Of a DNA stretch of 64,000 bases, positions 19,311-28,628 are shown piece after piece; position 1 is the first letter of the stretch; each line of letters begins with the position of its first letter. The notes under the pieces were generated by a model. The model made no database searches. It saw only the letters and a program-made list of their open reading frames with translations, and was not told the DNA's origin. Made by a program: the position numbers and the translations under genes. This DNA is from Robiginitomaculum sp. (GTDB taxonomy: Bacteria > Pseudomonadota > Alphaproteobacteria > Caulobacterales > Maricaulaceae). The stretch is taken from assembly GCA_021776525.1 (NCBI GenBank), contig JAJFFT010000004.1, forward strand, positions 280,499-344,498, in the 5' to 3' direction.

Positions 19311-20864
19311 TTAGCGCGCCCATTTTTGCAGATAAGCCGCATCGCGGGCCAGCGGTGCAAAACCCTGCGTATCATAAAGCCTAAAGCACCTCTTTTTATT
19401 GCCACCAAGGCCCACACATGATGCGCTTATCGGGGTAAATATTTTGAAATCCTGGGCCATGCGCAGGGTAAATTCAGGGCGCGCATTGATGACCAGAATG
19501 TGGCCTGCTTGATCTGGGTTTATGGGATTCATCAGTTCTATATGAGAGTGTGGAGCAGCGTCTTGGGGCCAAATATACATGTCAGGCAAATCCATATCTC
19601 GTCCATAATACTGTACAGCATAATAAAACAGGCGATTATCAAAAAGAAGGGCATCGAAAGTCCCTTGGCCCGCGCGCGCATAGATGATCTGCGCGGTTTC
19701 GCGCCAGCCATGAACCCGCTTAAAGGCGTTGTGTGCCCCCATACGGGCTGTCAGCGTGGGAGACATCGCCAACATGGCAAAAGCTGTGCCCGTCATAAAA
19801 TTAACCGTCAAAACAGCCCCCATCACTCTTTTTGCGGGGGCAGGCCGAAGATGTTGTGCCCAAAGCGCCAAAAGCAGGGAGGCCGGAAGATAAGCACTAA
19901 CGGCCCAATTCGCATTGGCCCGATTGATCAGAGCTTGGATTGATACGACCAACAGAGGCAGCGCCGCAAAGACCAAAAGACGGCGGGCATTTTGCGGCGC
20001 CGTCTTGCCCAAGGCCCAGCCTCCGGCAAAAAGAAAAGCAGGAATGGCTAAAATGCCAAACAGCCCCAACTGGCCACCCCAGAATTTGAGCAGGCTGACC
20101 GGATTAAAGCGGATATTTTGCCAGTTTGCATTTTGAGCAGTGTGGGAGAGGGTGGCAAAGTGGTGGTTTGCATTCCAGAAAATATTTGGCAGCACAAGCG
20201 CAAAGGCAACCAGACCAGCCAGCGCTCCGTACCGGCTGAACAAAAAACGTCGTGTGGCCTTATCGAACAATCCCACAGCGCCGATTCCAAGGCAAAAGTA
20301 AATCATCGCGTATTTGGCCAAAAAACCCAGCCCGATTGCCAAACCCAGAAGAGCAGCGGTTGGCAGGCTGGGCTTGCGCAATATGGCGAAATAAGCGGCC
20401 AATCCCCCGGCAATTGCCGGCAATAAAAGCGCATCGGTGGTTATAATGCCTGAGGAAAACCAGACGCCAGGCATCAGGATGTAAACCAACCCGGCCAGAG
20501 CGCCCACAGATTTGCCCGGGGCAAGCACCTGTCCGGCCGACCAGAGGAAAAAGGCGGCCAGAGCATGTAGCAAAGGCGCTGCTATGCGCACGGCCCATTC
20601 GGCATGACCAAAAAGGCTGGTGCTGAGGCCGATAACCCAGGCAATGAGCGGCGGTTTTGAAAAATACCCAAAATCTGGTGTGAGGCTCCAGGACCAGTAT
20701 TGGGCCTCATCACCCCCCAATTCCAGAGGAGAAAAAAAGAGCGCCAGAATACGCACCGCCGTCAGCACAAGAACAATGCCAACATACAGGTAGGGTGACA
20801 AGACGGGGTATGGCGTTTTAAGGGGCACAAAAGGGCTCATAGAGAATGGAAAAAGACGGGGCAA
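19311..20864 (-). CDS. GT39/ArnT-like polyprenyl-phosphate-sugar glycosyltransferase, multi-TM
   Basis: 'GGDEAQYWSWSLTPDFGYFSKPPLIAWVIGLSTSLFG' is the PMT/ArnT N-terminal signature; many TM helices. Confidence 0.85.
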   Translation of the reverse strand: MPRLFPFSMSPFVPLKTPYPVLSPYLYVGIVLVLTAVRILALFFSPLELGGDEAQYWSWSLTPDFGYFSKPPLIAWVIGLSTSLFGHAEWAVRIAAPLLHALAAFFLWSAGQVLAPGKSVGALAGLVYILMPGVWFSSGIITTDALLLPAIAGGLAAYFAILRKPSLPTAALLGLAIGLGFLAKYAMIYFCLGIGAVGLFDKATRRFLFSRYGALAGLVAFALVLPNIFWNANHHFATLSHTAQNANWQNIRFNPVSLLKFWGGQLGLFGILAIPAFLFAGGWALGKTAPQNARRLLVFAALPLLVVSIQALINRANANWAVSAYLPASLLLALWAQHLRPAPAKRVMGAVLTVNFMTGTAFAMLAMSPTLTARMGAHNAFKRVHGWRETAQIIYARAGQGTFDALLFDNRLFYYAVQYYGRDMDLPDMYIWPQDAAPHSHIELMNPINPDQAGHILVINARPEFTLRMAQDFKIFTPISASCVGLGGNKKRCFRLYDTQGFAPLARDAAYLQKWAR

Positions 20865-21208
20865 GTAAACCTTAGAGCGAAGAGCGCCGTGATTCGACCC
20901 TTAAAGTTGATTCGATGGATACTGTGCACCCAAACGGGAGAAAACAGGCGCAGATTGTCACCAAAGAGCCACAAACCTGATAAAAAGGTCAAGAATTGGG
21001 CGGACTCACTGGATTTTCCGTTAAACCGTGTGTATGCGAGTGCGGGGTCTTATCACGAGATCTCACAGGCGCGTTATCAAGAGGGTTAATGGACTCTTGG
21101 GCGCAAGAATTGGGTATCGACCCAAACGCATGGGTTATTGCGGGGTCGATGGTATTGGGGCAGGGGCTGATCGCTTTCTGTCTATTATGGTTTCTGAGGG
21201 GAACTTAT

Positions 21209-24200
21209 ATGATCAGTTTAAGACAACTCGCGGGCGGCGTTGCCGCAGTCGCAATAGTGGCTTCGTTTGCCGGTCAGGCAGCAGCGCAACAAACAACATC
21301 AAATCTTCGCGGCACAGTGACAAACTCCACTGGCGCTGGCGTATCAGGTGCTCAAGTCACAATTTTGCACGTTCCTTCCGGGTCGGTTCGTCAAATCTCG
21401 ACCGGTTCAGATGGCAGCTATACAGCTCGTGGTCTTCGCCCGGGTGGTCCTTACATACTGACGGTTGTTGCACCGGGTAACGCGGCTTATCGTGTCGAAG
21501 ACCTGTTTTTAAGCCTTGCAGACACCAAACGCCTGAATGTCTCGCTTGATGATGTTATTCGTGAAGACGCCATTGTGGTTACGGCCAGCTCAATCGTTAC
21601 AGGCAATCTGACCATGGGTGCCGGTTCCCGGTTTGGTCTGGACACCATTCAGGGTGTGCCAACCACCACGCGGGACTTTAAAGATGTTCTGAAGCTTGAC
21701 CCTTCTGTGTATCTTGATCCAACCAACCAGAATGCCATTTCCATCTCTGGCGGTAACAATCGCATGCTCTCCATCACTGTTGATGGTGTGCAACAGAACG
21801 ATAAATTTGGTCTGAACGGTTCAGGTTTCCCAACTTTGCGTTCGCCGATTTCCATTGATGCCATTGCCGCCATCAACGTGGAAAAAACGCCTTTTAACGT
21901 TGAGTTTTCTGGTTTTGAAGCTGGTTCAGTCAACGTTGTAACCAAATCTGGTACAAACGATTTTCATGGTTCTGCCTTTGGTTACCGTCGCAACAGCAGC
22001 TTCACCGGTGGTGGTCTGAATGTTGACGAATGGTCCTATGGCGGCACTTTGGGTGGCCCGATCATCAAAGACAAGCTGTTCTTCTTTGCCAGTTATGACC
22101 GTTTCGAAGCCACCAACATCTTTACACGTGGCCCGGCTGGGTCTGGTGCTGTTGATGAGGTTTCTGAAGTTACTTTGAACGACATTTCCGAAGTTCAGCG
22201 TATTTCGCGTGATGTTTATGGTTTTGACCCACTTGGGTTTAATGCCAATAACCTCAAAGAAATCGATGAAAAGATGTTGTTCAAGCTGGACTGGAACATC
22301 AACGAAAACCACCGGGCCAGCCTGACCCACCAACGGGCCAAGGGCAACCAATTGCGCCCGCAAAACAGCTTTGCCAACCGTATTGGCTTGTTGTCAAACT
22401 GGTACAACAACTCGCAAAAATTGCGCTCTACGTCCTTCCAGTTGTTCTCTGACTGGACAGACAAGTTGTCGACTGAAATCAAGGTGGCGTTCAAAAATTC
22501 ACCGACTGATCAGGCTCCTCTGGGCGGGCTCGACTTTGCCCAGTTCCGTATTGACACGCCAGGTGGTGGTCGCATTTACCTTGGTCCCGATGTGTTCCGT
22601 CAAGCCAATGACCTGGATAACGATACTTGGACCTATAAGTTCAATGCCGATTATTCTACGGGCAACCACCTGCTGACATTTGGTGCCGAGCGTGAAAAAA
22701 CAGATATCCAAAACCTGTTTGTACCGTTTTCACGCGGTGATTATACGTTTAGCTCAATAGCCGATTTTGAAAATCAAGTTGGCAGCATTTTCTATATTAA
22801 CGCTGTGTCCGGAAATCCATTGGATGCCGGTGCCGACTGGAGCTTCAGCATCAACTCGCTCTATATACAGGACGAGTGGGACGTCTCCGACCAGCTGACT
22901 TTGCTGTTTGGCGTACGTTATGAAGATTATGGTTCGACAGACAGTATCACCGAGAACCCCAATTTTGTTTCCCGTTTTGGTTTCTCCAATACGGCAACAC
23001 TCAGCGGGCGCGACATTATTCTGCCGCGCGTAGGCTTTACCTGGACACCAGACGACACCACAAAAATCTTTGGTGGATTTGGTCTGTTCTCAGGCGGCGC
23101 ACCTTCCGTGTGGGTTTCCAACAACTACTCCAACGACGGTGTAACGCAGGATTCGATCTTCGTTTTCCGTCCGGCAGTTGTTGACGGGTTCAATATTCCA
23201 ATTGAAGCCAGCTCTGGCCTGGTTGCAGGTGACGGTAACGTCAATGCTCTGGACCCGAACTTCAATATCCCGTCAAACTGGAAGTTTACTCTGGGCATTG
23301 AAAAAGAAGCTGACGTTCCATTTGTTGGTGACTTCCTTGGTAGTGACTGGACGTTCAAAGCTGATGCGATCTACACATCTGTTAAAGATGCCAACTTCTG
23401 GCAGGACATTGCATGTTCTGTCACTGGTACCGTGTCTGATGGTCGCCCGCTGAACACCTGTGACCCGGATCGCTTTGACGTTCTGTTGACCAACACAAGT
23501 GTTGGTCATGGTACGGTGTTGTCATTCCTGGCGGCCAAATCGTTTACGGAAAACTTTGATTTCCGGACCACGTATTCGCATCAGAACATCAAAGATGCCA
23601 ACTCAGGTGTTTCCTCAACGGCTACATCAAACTTGGGTCGTAATGCTGCTTTTGATCGCAATACCCCGATCGCTTCTACGGCGAACTATGAACGCGAGCA
23701 TCGCTTCACGTTTAACTTCGATTATCGCAAGAGCTTCTTTGGTGACAACCAGACACGCTTCACCTTGTTTGGTGAAACCAAATCTGGTCAGCCATTCAGT
23801 TATACTTTCGATGATCGTACCAACCGCGGCAGCTTGAGCGAGTTTGGGTTTAACCGTGAATTTGCACGGCGCGATTCTCAACTGTTCTACGTGCCAACGG
23901 GCGCTGGCGATTCAAATGTTGATCTTTCCGGCATTTCCGATCTGAATGCGTTCTTCTCCTTCCTGGAAAGCTCAGGCCTGAACAAATACGCCGGTGAAAT
24001 TGCACCACGTAATGCGTTCCGTACCAAATGGGTTGCGCGTTGGGATCTTGGTATCAAGCAGGAAATTCCGGGCATCTTCCCGGCTGCTGCCAAAGGCATC
24101 TTGTCAATGGATATCCGCAATATCGGTAACCTGATTGATGGTGGCTGGGGCAATCTGCAACAGATCAGTTTCCCATATGTAGAGCCGCTTGTCAGAGCTA

Positions 24201-24319
24201 CAGTGGATGCAAACGGTCAACTGGCCTATAGCAATTTCAGTGCTGGTCCAAACCGGCTGACAACCTTCTCACAAGCGTCAAACTGGTCCGTTCAGTTTGG
24301 CTTGAAATACCAGTTCTAA
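21209..24319 (+). CDS. TonB-dependent receptor, Oar-like with carboxypeptidase-regulatory-like N-terminal domain
   Basis: Signal peptide (MISLRQLAGGVAAVAIVASFAGQAAAQ), 'LRGTVTNSTGAGVSGAQVTILH', plug 'ITVDGVQQNDKFGLNGSG...VEKTPFNVEFSGFEAGSVNVVTKSGTNDFHGSAFGYRR', C-terminal aromatic F. GAGGGGA SD precedes ATG 21209. Confidence 0.92.
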   Translation: MISLRQLAGGVAAVAIVASFAGQAAAQQTTSNLRGTVTNSTGAGVSGAQVTILHVPSGSVRQISTGSDGSYTARGLRPGGPYILTVVAPGNAAYRVEDLFLSLADTKRLNVSLDDVIREDAIVVTASSIVTGNLTMGAGSRFGLDTIQGVPTTTRDFKDVLKLDPSVYLDPTNQNAISISGGNNRMLSITVDGVQQNDKFGLNGSGFPTLRSPISIDAIAAINVEKTPFNVEFSGFEAGSVNVVTKSGTNDFHGSAFGYRRNSSFTGGGLNVDEWSYGGTLGGPIIKDKLFFFASYDRFEATNIFTRGPAGSGAVDEVSEVTLNDISEVQRISRDVYGFDPLGFNANNLKEIDEKMLFKLDWNINENHRASLTHQRAKGNQLRPQNSFANRIGLLSNWYNNSQKLRSTSFQLFSDWTDKLSTEIKVAFKNSPTDQAPLGGLDFAQFRIDTPGGGRIYLGPDVFRQANDLDNDTWTYKFNADYSTGNHLLTFGAEREKTDIQNLFVPFSRGDYTFSSIADFENQVGSIFYINAVSGNPLDAGADWSFSINSLYIQDEWDVSDQLTLLFGVRYEDYGSTDSITENPNFVSRFGFSNTATLSGRDIILPRVGFTWTPDDTTKIFGGFGLFSGGAPSVWVSNNYSNDGVTQDSIFVFRPAVVDGFNIPIEASSGLVAGDGNVNALDPNFNIPSNWKFTLGIEKEADVPFVGDFLGSDWTFKADAIYTSVKDANFWQDIACSVTGTVSDGRPLNTCDPDRFDVLLTNTSVGHGTVLSFLAAKSFTENFDFRTTYSHQNIKDANSGVSSTATSNLGRNAAFDRNTPIASTANYEREHRFTFNFDYRKSFFGDNQTRFTLFGETKSGQPFSYTFDDRTNRGSLSEFGFNREFARRDSQLFYVPTGAGDSNVDLSGISDLNAFFSFLESSGLNKYAGEIAPRNAFRTKWVARWDLGIKQEIPGIFPAAAKGILSMDIRNIGNLIDGGWGNLQQISFPYVEPLVRATVDANGQLAYSNFSAGPNRLTTFSQASNWSVQFGLKYQF

Positions 24320-24343
24320 TCTTATTAGACACGGTTAAAGATT

Positions 24344-24375
24344 ACGGGGTGGCCCTTGGCCGCCCCGTTTTTTTT
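24344..24375 (+). terminator. Rho-independent terminator after the TonB receptor
   Basis: ACGGGGTGGCC-CTT-GGCCGCCCCGT followed by TTTTTTTT. Confidence 0.9.
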
Positions 24376-24546
24376 GCGCATTTCTTTATGATGTCCAATT
24401 TCTGATAATAAATCCTCATCCAGCTACACATAAGGCCTTGCTCTTGGCGAAACCTGCGTCAAAATCCTCTCCCGAGTCGCAGACGGTTATGATGCACGTA
24501 AAAGGCCGCCGTCATTGCTCCTAGGGCGCTTCTGGCGCTGGAGAAT

Positions 24547-25389
24547 ATGATGGGGAGGCTAGGGATGGCCAGGACTGCAAAACACAAACTTCCAGATGAG
24601 AATGCGCCGGCATTAACGGCGCAAAATACCAACGTATCATTTGGTGCATTCAAGGCGCTGGATGGTGTCGATCTGAAAGTCGAACGCGGCGAAATGGTTG
24701 CTCTGATCGGGGCATCAGGTTCCGGTAAATCAACTTTGCTGCGGACCATTGATGGTTTGCAACAGGCGGATCCCGGCTCTGGGCGCCTGGAAGTTTTTGG
24801 ACGTAAATTGCAACGTGACGGGCGGCTGGCCAAGGGGCTGCGCTACCGGCGTCGTGATATCGGGTTTATTTTTCAATCCTTCAATCTGGTCGGGCGGCTT
24901 AATCTGTTCACCAATGTGTTGATTGGCTGTCTGGGCCGCATCCCCACCTGGCGCGGTATCTTTGGTGCTTTCCCGGACGAAGACAAAGTGCGCGCCATGG
25001 CGGCACTGGAACGTGTCGGCGTTGCCGAGTTTGCCGGGCGACGCACGTCAAAACTCTCCGGCGGCCAAAAACAACGCGCAGCAATTGCCCGCGCGCTGGT
25101 GCAACGGGCCCGCATGGTGTTGGCCGACGAGCCGATTGCCTCGCTGGACCCGGTATCGGCCCGCAAGGTAATGGAACTTCTTCAGGAATTGAATGACCGC
25201 GACGGGCTGACCGTGGTGGTCTCTTTGCATCAGGTGGATTACGCCATGCGCTATTGCCAGAGGGTTGTGGCGCTCAAAGCCGGCAAGATTATTTTTGACG
25301 GTCCGGCCAAAGGTTTGGACCGCAAAACCCTGATCAAGATTTATGGTGAAGAGTATGAGGACGCCTTCTGGACGGCGGAGGCGGTATAA
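24547..25389 (+). CDS. phnC: ABC transporter ATPase, PhnC-like
   Basis: GASGSGKSTLLRTIDGLQQ, LSGGQKQRAAIARAL, 'VLADEPIASLDPVSARKVMELL', 'VVVSLHQVDYAMRYCQRVVALKAGKIIFDG'. Exact start uncertain (Met at 24547, 24565). Confidence 0.9.
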   Translation: MMGRLGMARTAKHKLPDENAPALTAQNTNVSFGAFKALDGVDLKVERGEMVALIGASGSGKSTLLRTIDGLQQADPGSGRLEVFGRKLQRDGRLAKGLRYRRRDIGFIFQSFNLVGRLNLFTNVLIGCLGRIPTWRGIFGAFPDEDKVRAMAALERVGVAEFAGRRTSKLSGGQKQRAAIARALVQRARMVLADEPIASLDPVSARKVMELLQELNDRDGLTVVVSLHQVDYAMRYCQRVVALKAGKIIFDGPAKGLDRKTLIKIYGEEYEDAFWTAEAV

Positions 25390-27326
25390 TGAAAAATCGA
25401 ATTCTTCTGCTTTTAGCAACACTCATTTTAACCCTTGGGGTGTTCAACACGCCATCGGTCATGGCCCAAGTGGATAATGACGAGCCTTTGCCTGAACTGA
25501 ATTTTGGTGTCCTGACGACCGAAGCCAGCGATAATTTATCGGTATTGTGGACGCCGTTTTTGGAAGACATGGGCAAAATGACCGGCATGAAGGTCAACGC
25601 CTTCTTTTCTGCCGATTATTCGGGCCTGATCGAGGCCATGCGCTTTGAACGTATTGAGGCATCATGGTTTTCTAATAAATCAGGCCTGGAGGCTGTGCGC
25701 CGCTCTAATGGTGAAGTGTTTGCCAAGGCCACCTATCCCGATGGTGCACCGGGATATTACTCGGTTCTGCTGGTTCCGGCTGATAGCCCCTATAAAACTC
25801 TGGATGACATTCTGGTTTGTGACCAGACCATCAATTTTGGCATGGGGGATCCTAATTCAACCTCTGGGTCGTTAATGCCGATGGCTTATGTGTTTGCACC
25901 GCGCGGGATTGTGCCCAATGAGTGCTTCAAGAACGTCACCAATGCCACCCACGAAGCCAATGGCTATGCAGTGGCCAACAAACTGGTTGATGTGGCCACA
26001 AATAACACCACCAATCTTAAACGTCTGGGCCGTACCCAACCTGAAATTCTGGCTCGTATGCGGGTGTTATGGCAATCGCCATTGATCCAAACGGACCCGA
26101 TTATCTGGCGTCGGGATCTATCGCCCGAAGTGAAACAAAAGCTTCTGTATTTCTTTATGACCTATGGGCGCCGCGCCGACAGTCCGGAAGAATTGCAGCG
26201 CCAGCGCAAAATCTTGGCCGAGCTGGATTTCGGGATGTTTTTACCGGCTTCAGATGCACATCTTGACCCGATCATTCGTTTGGAAATCGTTCGCGATATG
26301 GCGACGACACGCAATGATTATTCCCTCAGCGATGAAGAACGGGCTGCCAAACTGGCGGAGTTGCAAACGCGACTTAATGAGGTCGGTGCCGGCGAAGGCG
26401 AAGTTGTTGAGGCGGTCGGTATTGTTGCCAATAACAACCGCAGCTCGCGCAGCAAAGCAAAGGCCCTGCCGTGGAAACGGGTCGGCTTTACGCTCAGCAT
26501 TGGCCTGATCGCCTTTGGTTTATTCTTCTGGAGTTCCGCCACCCGTGGTGCGGGGCCGGTCAAGCCGGTTCGCGAGCGCCTGTTTGATTCCGCGGTCTGG
26601 TCAATCTTTCTGGCCTTGTTGATCTGGGCCTATGTGGCCGCCGAAATTTATAAAACCCCCGATCTGGTCAACAATGCTGACAAGATGGGCGAGTATGCGG
26701 CCGGCTTCTTGAAACTCGACTGGAAAGAAGGCTGGCTTTATCTGCAACAAATGTCAGTGACCATCCAGATCGCACTCTGGGGGACATTCCTTTCGATCTT
26801 GTTCGCCATTCCTTTTGGTCTGCTTTCATCGCGTAATGTTGCACCTGCGCCCGTGGTATTCTTTGTCCGCCGGCTTATGGATGCATTTCGCTCGATCAAT
26901 GAACTTGTCGTCGGGACCATGTTTGTGGTGACCGTGGGTCTTGGCCCGTTTGCCGGTGTTATGGCGCTGGCGGTGCATACCACCGGTGTGTTGGCCAAAC
27001 TATTCTCCGAGGCCGTTGAGGCCATGGACCCTGGCCCGGTAGAGGGTGTGCGGGCCACTGGCGGGCGTCCCATACACGAGGTTATTTGGGGTGTTATTCC
27101 CCAGGTGGCGCCGCTCTGGACATCCTATGCGCTATATCGATTTGAAACCAACACCCGTTCGGCGACCATATTGGGATTGATCGGTGCAGGCGGTATCGGC
27201 CAGTTATTGTTCGAACAAATCCGGTCTTTCCAGTATGGGAAAACTGCGGCTATTTTGCTGATCATTATTATTGCCGTGACCATGGTTGATATGCTCAGCC
27301 AGATTTTGCGCAAACGCTTGATGTAA
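25389..27326 (+). CDS. Fused phosphonate/phosphate-type substrate-binding protein (PhnD-like) and permease (PhnE-like)
   Basis: N-term signal peptide then 'LNFGVLTTEASDNLSVLWTPFLEDMGKMTGMKVNAFFSADYSGLIEAM'; C-term permease 'LDAFRSINELVVGTMFVVTVGLGPFAGVMALAVHTTGVLAKLFSEAVEAMDPGPVEGVRATG'-like PhnE text. One continuous ORF; stop/start overlap with phnC (ATAATGA). Confidence 0.9.
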   Translation: MKNRILLLLATLILTLGVFNTPSVMAQVDNDEPLPELNFGVLTTEASDNLSVLWTPFLEDMGKMTGMKVNAFFSADYSGLIEAMRFERIEASWFSNKSGLEAVRRSNGEVFAKATYPDGAPGYYSVLLVPADSPYKTLDDILVCDQTINFGMGDPNSTSGSLMPMAYVFAPRGIVPNECFKNVTNATHEANGYAVANKLVDVATNNTTNLKRLGRTQPEILARMRVLWQSPLIQTDPIIWRRDLSPEVKQKLLYFFMTYGRRADSPEELQRQRKILAELDFGMFLPASDAHLDPIIRLEIVRDMATTRNDYSLSDEERAAKLAELQTRLNEVGAGEGEVVEAVGIVANNNRSSRSKAKALPWKRVGFTLSIGLIAFGLFFWSSATRGAGPVKPVRERLFDSAVWSIFLALLIWAYVAAEIYKTPDLVNNADKMGEYAAGFLKLDWKEGWLYLQQMSVTIQIALWGTFLSILFAIPFGLLSSRNVAPAPVVFFVRRLMDAFRSINELVVGTMFVVTVGLGPFAGVMALAVHTTGVLAKLFSEAVEAMDPGPVEGVRATGGRPIHEVIWGVIPQVAPLWTSYALYRFETNTRSATILGLIGAGGIGQLLFEQIRSFQYGKTAAILLIIIIAVTMVDMLSQILRKRLM

Positions 27327-27359
27327 GCTTGGGGCCTCGCATTTTCTGAATTTTTCACG

Positions 27360-27377
27360 CTGTCACGGGCGTGTCAC
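27360..27377 (+). promoter_or_regulatory. Pho-box-like direct repeat upstream of OprP-like porin
   Basis: CTGTCAC-GGGC-GTGTCAC: TGTCAC repeated with exactly 11 bp periodicity, matching the 7+4 Pho-box architecture. Confidence 0.6.
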
Positions 27378-27385
27378 ATTCCTTT

Positions 27386-27439
27386 CCTAGAGAAGCGCTG
27401 TCGAATGCAATTGTATGCGTTCAGCATTCTCTAGGAGGG
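27386..27439 (+). promoter_or_regulatory. 5'-leader inverted repeat overlapping the Shine-Dalgarno of the porin gene
   Basis: CCTAGAGAA (27386-27394) ... TTCTCTAGG (27427-27435), inner GCTG/CAGC extends the stem; AGGAGGGG SD at 27433-27440, ATG 27445. Confidence 0.5.
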
Positions 27440-27444
27440 GATAA

Positions 27445-28584
27445 ATGAGAAAAACTTCTCTTATGGCACTGGCCGTGACGTTGGCCGCACCAGGTGCCGC
27501 ATTAGCCGATAGTGAATTTTCCATTGCGCCGCGTGGTCGGGTTTTGTTGGACTTCTCAGATATCGATTATGATCTTGCGGGGCTGAAAACCTCAAATTCA
27601 GATACAGAATTTCGTACGGCCCGGCTCGGCATTTTTGGCAAAATGGGCAGCCGGATTAAATACGTCGCCGAATTTGACTTTGTGAATGGCGGCGATATCG
27701 CCTTTCACGACCCCAAAGCCAAGGATGTTAAATTGTCGTTCAAGGTGAACAGCAATACATCATTGACGATTGGCAATCAGAAAACGCCCAACTCATTGGA
27801 GGAGCAAACTTCTGGCCGCTTTACCACATTTTTGGAACGGGGCAGCGTCACCGACGCGTTTCGGCTGTCGCGCCGTTTTGGTGCCGTGCTGTCAACACAT
27901 GGTGATCGTTATTCATTGTCCGCCGGTGTGTTTGGCAATGATTTGAACGCTGTGCTTTACAGCCATGAAGGTTTACTCTCAAACGAGCATTCCTATGCGG
28001 CACGAGGCACTTTCACGCCGATCAATGATGATAACCACACTGTGCATTTGGGCGGCAGCATACGGCGCTTTACAGGCAATGCGGGGGATCAAATCCGGGT
28101 GCGCGCCCGCCCACGTATTCACTTATCCCAACGTCTGGTTGACGCCAATAATCAGGGTAAAAATTCGACCGTCTATGGACTCGAGGCGGCCTATGTTTCT
28201 GGCCCGTTTCATGTCGAGGGCGAATGGATGCGCGAAGATGCTCTCAATGCATCCGATGGTTTTTTTGTTCAAGCCGGCTGGTTCCTGACGGGCGAAAAAC
28301 GGACCTATAGCGTCAAGAAAGGCGCCTTTGGCCGGATCAAGCCCACCCGCGCGGTTGGAGAAGGCGGTGCCGGAGCTTTTGAAATTGCGGCACGTTTTGA
28401 CACATTGGATTTAACCTCTGCCAATGCGGGTAAAATGAATACATGGGCGGCTGGTCTGAACTGGTATCCGCAAAGCCATGTCCGGGTCATGCTTAATGCC
28501 ATTCACGCGACCGCACGCGGCGCGGCTAAATTTGGCGTTGGAAATACGGACGGCATGCAAATGCGTCTGCAATACGACTGGTAA
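27445..28584 (+). CDS. OprP/OprO-like phosphate-selective porin
   Basis: Signal peptide; 'FRTARLGIFGKMGSRIKYVAEFDF', 'LTIGNQKTPNSLEEQTSGRFTTFLERGSVTDAF', 'GPFHVEGEWM', terminal 'MQMRLQYDW'. Confidence 0.85.
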   Translation: MRKTSLMALAVTLAAPGAALADSEFSIAPRGRVLLDFSDIDYDLAGLKTSNSDTEFRTARLGIFGKMGSRIKYVAEFDFVNGGDIAFHDPKAKDVKLSFKVNSNTSLTIGNQKTPNSLEEQTSGRFTTFLERGSVTDAFRLSRRFGAVLSTHGDRYSLSAGVFGNDLNAVLYSHEGLLSNEHSYAARGTFTPINDDNHTVHLGGSIRRFTGNAGDQIRVRARPRIHLSQRLVDANNQGKNSTVYGLEAAYVSGPFHVEGEWMREDALNASDGFFVQAGWFLTGEKRTYSVKKGAFGRIKPTRAVGEGGAGAFEIAARFDTLDLTSANAGKMNTWAAGLNWYPQSHVRVMLNAIHATARGAAKFGVGNTDGMQMRLQYDW

Positions 28585-28628
28585 GGCGCGTGTTCGCGGC
28601 CTTACAAAAAAAAACAAGGAATGAAACC

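Noticed and set aside
20870-21200. Pho box upstream of the TonB receptor
   Set aside because: No pair of TGTCA-type half-sites at 11 bp spacing was found by eye; a weak single ATTGTCACC is not enough.
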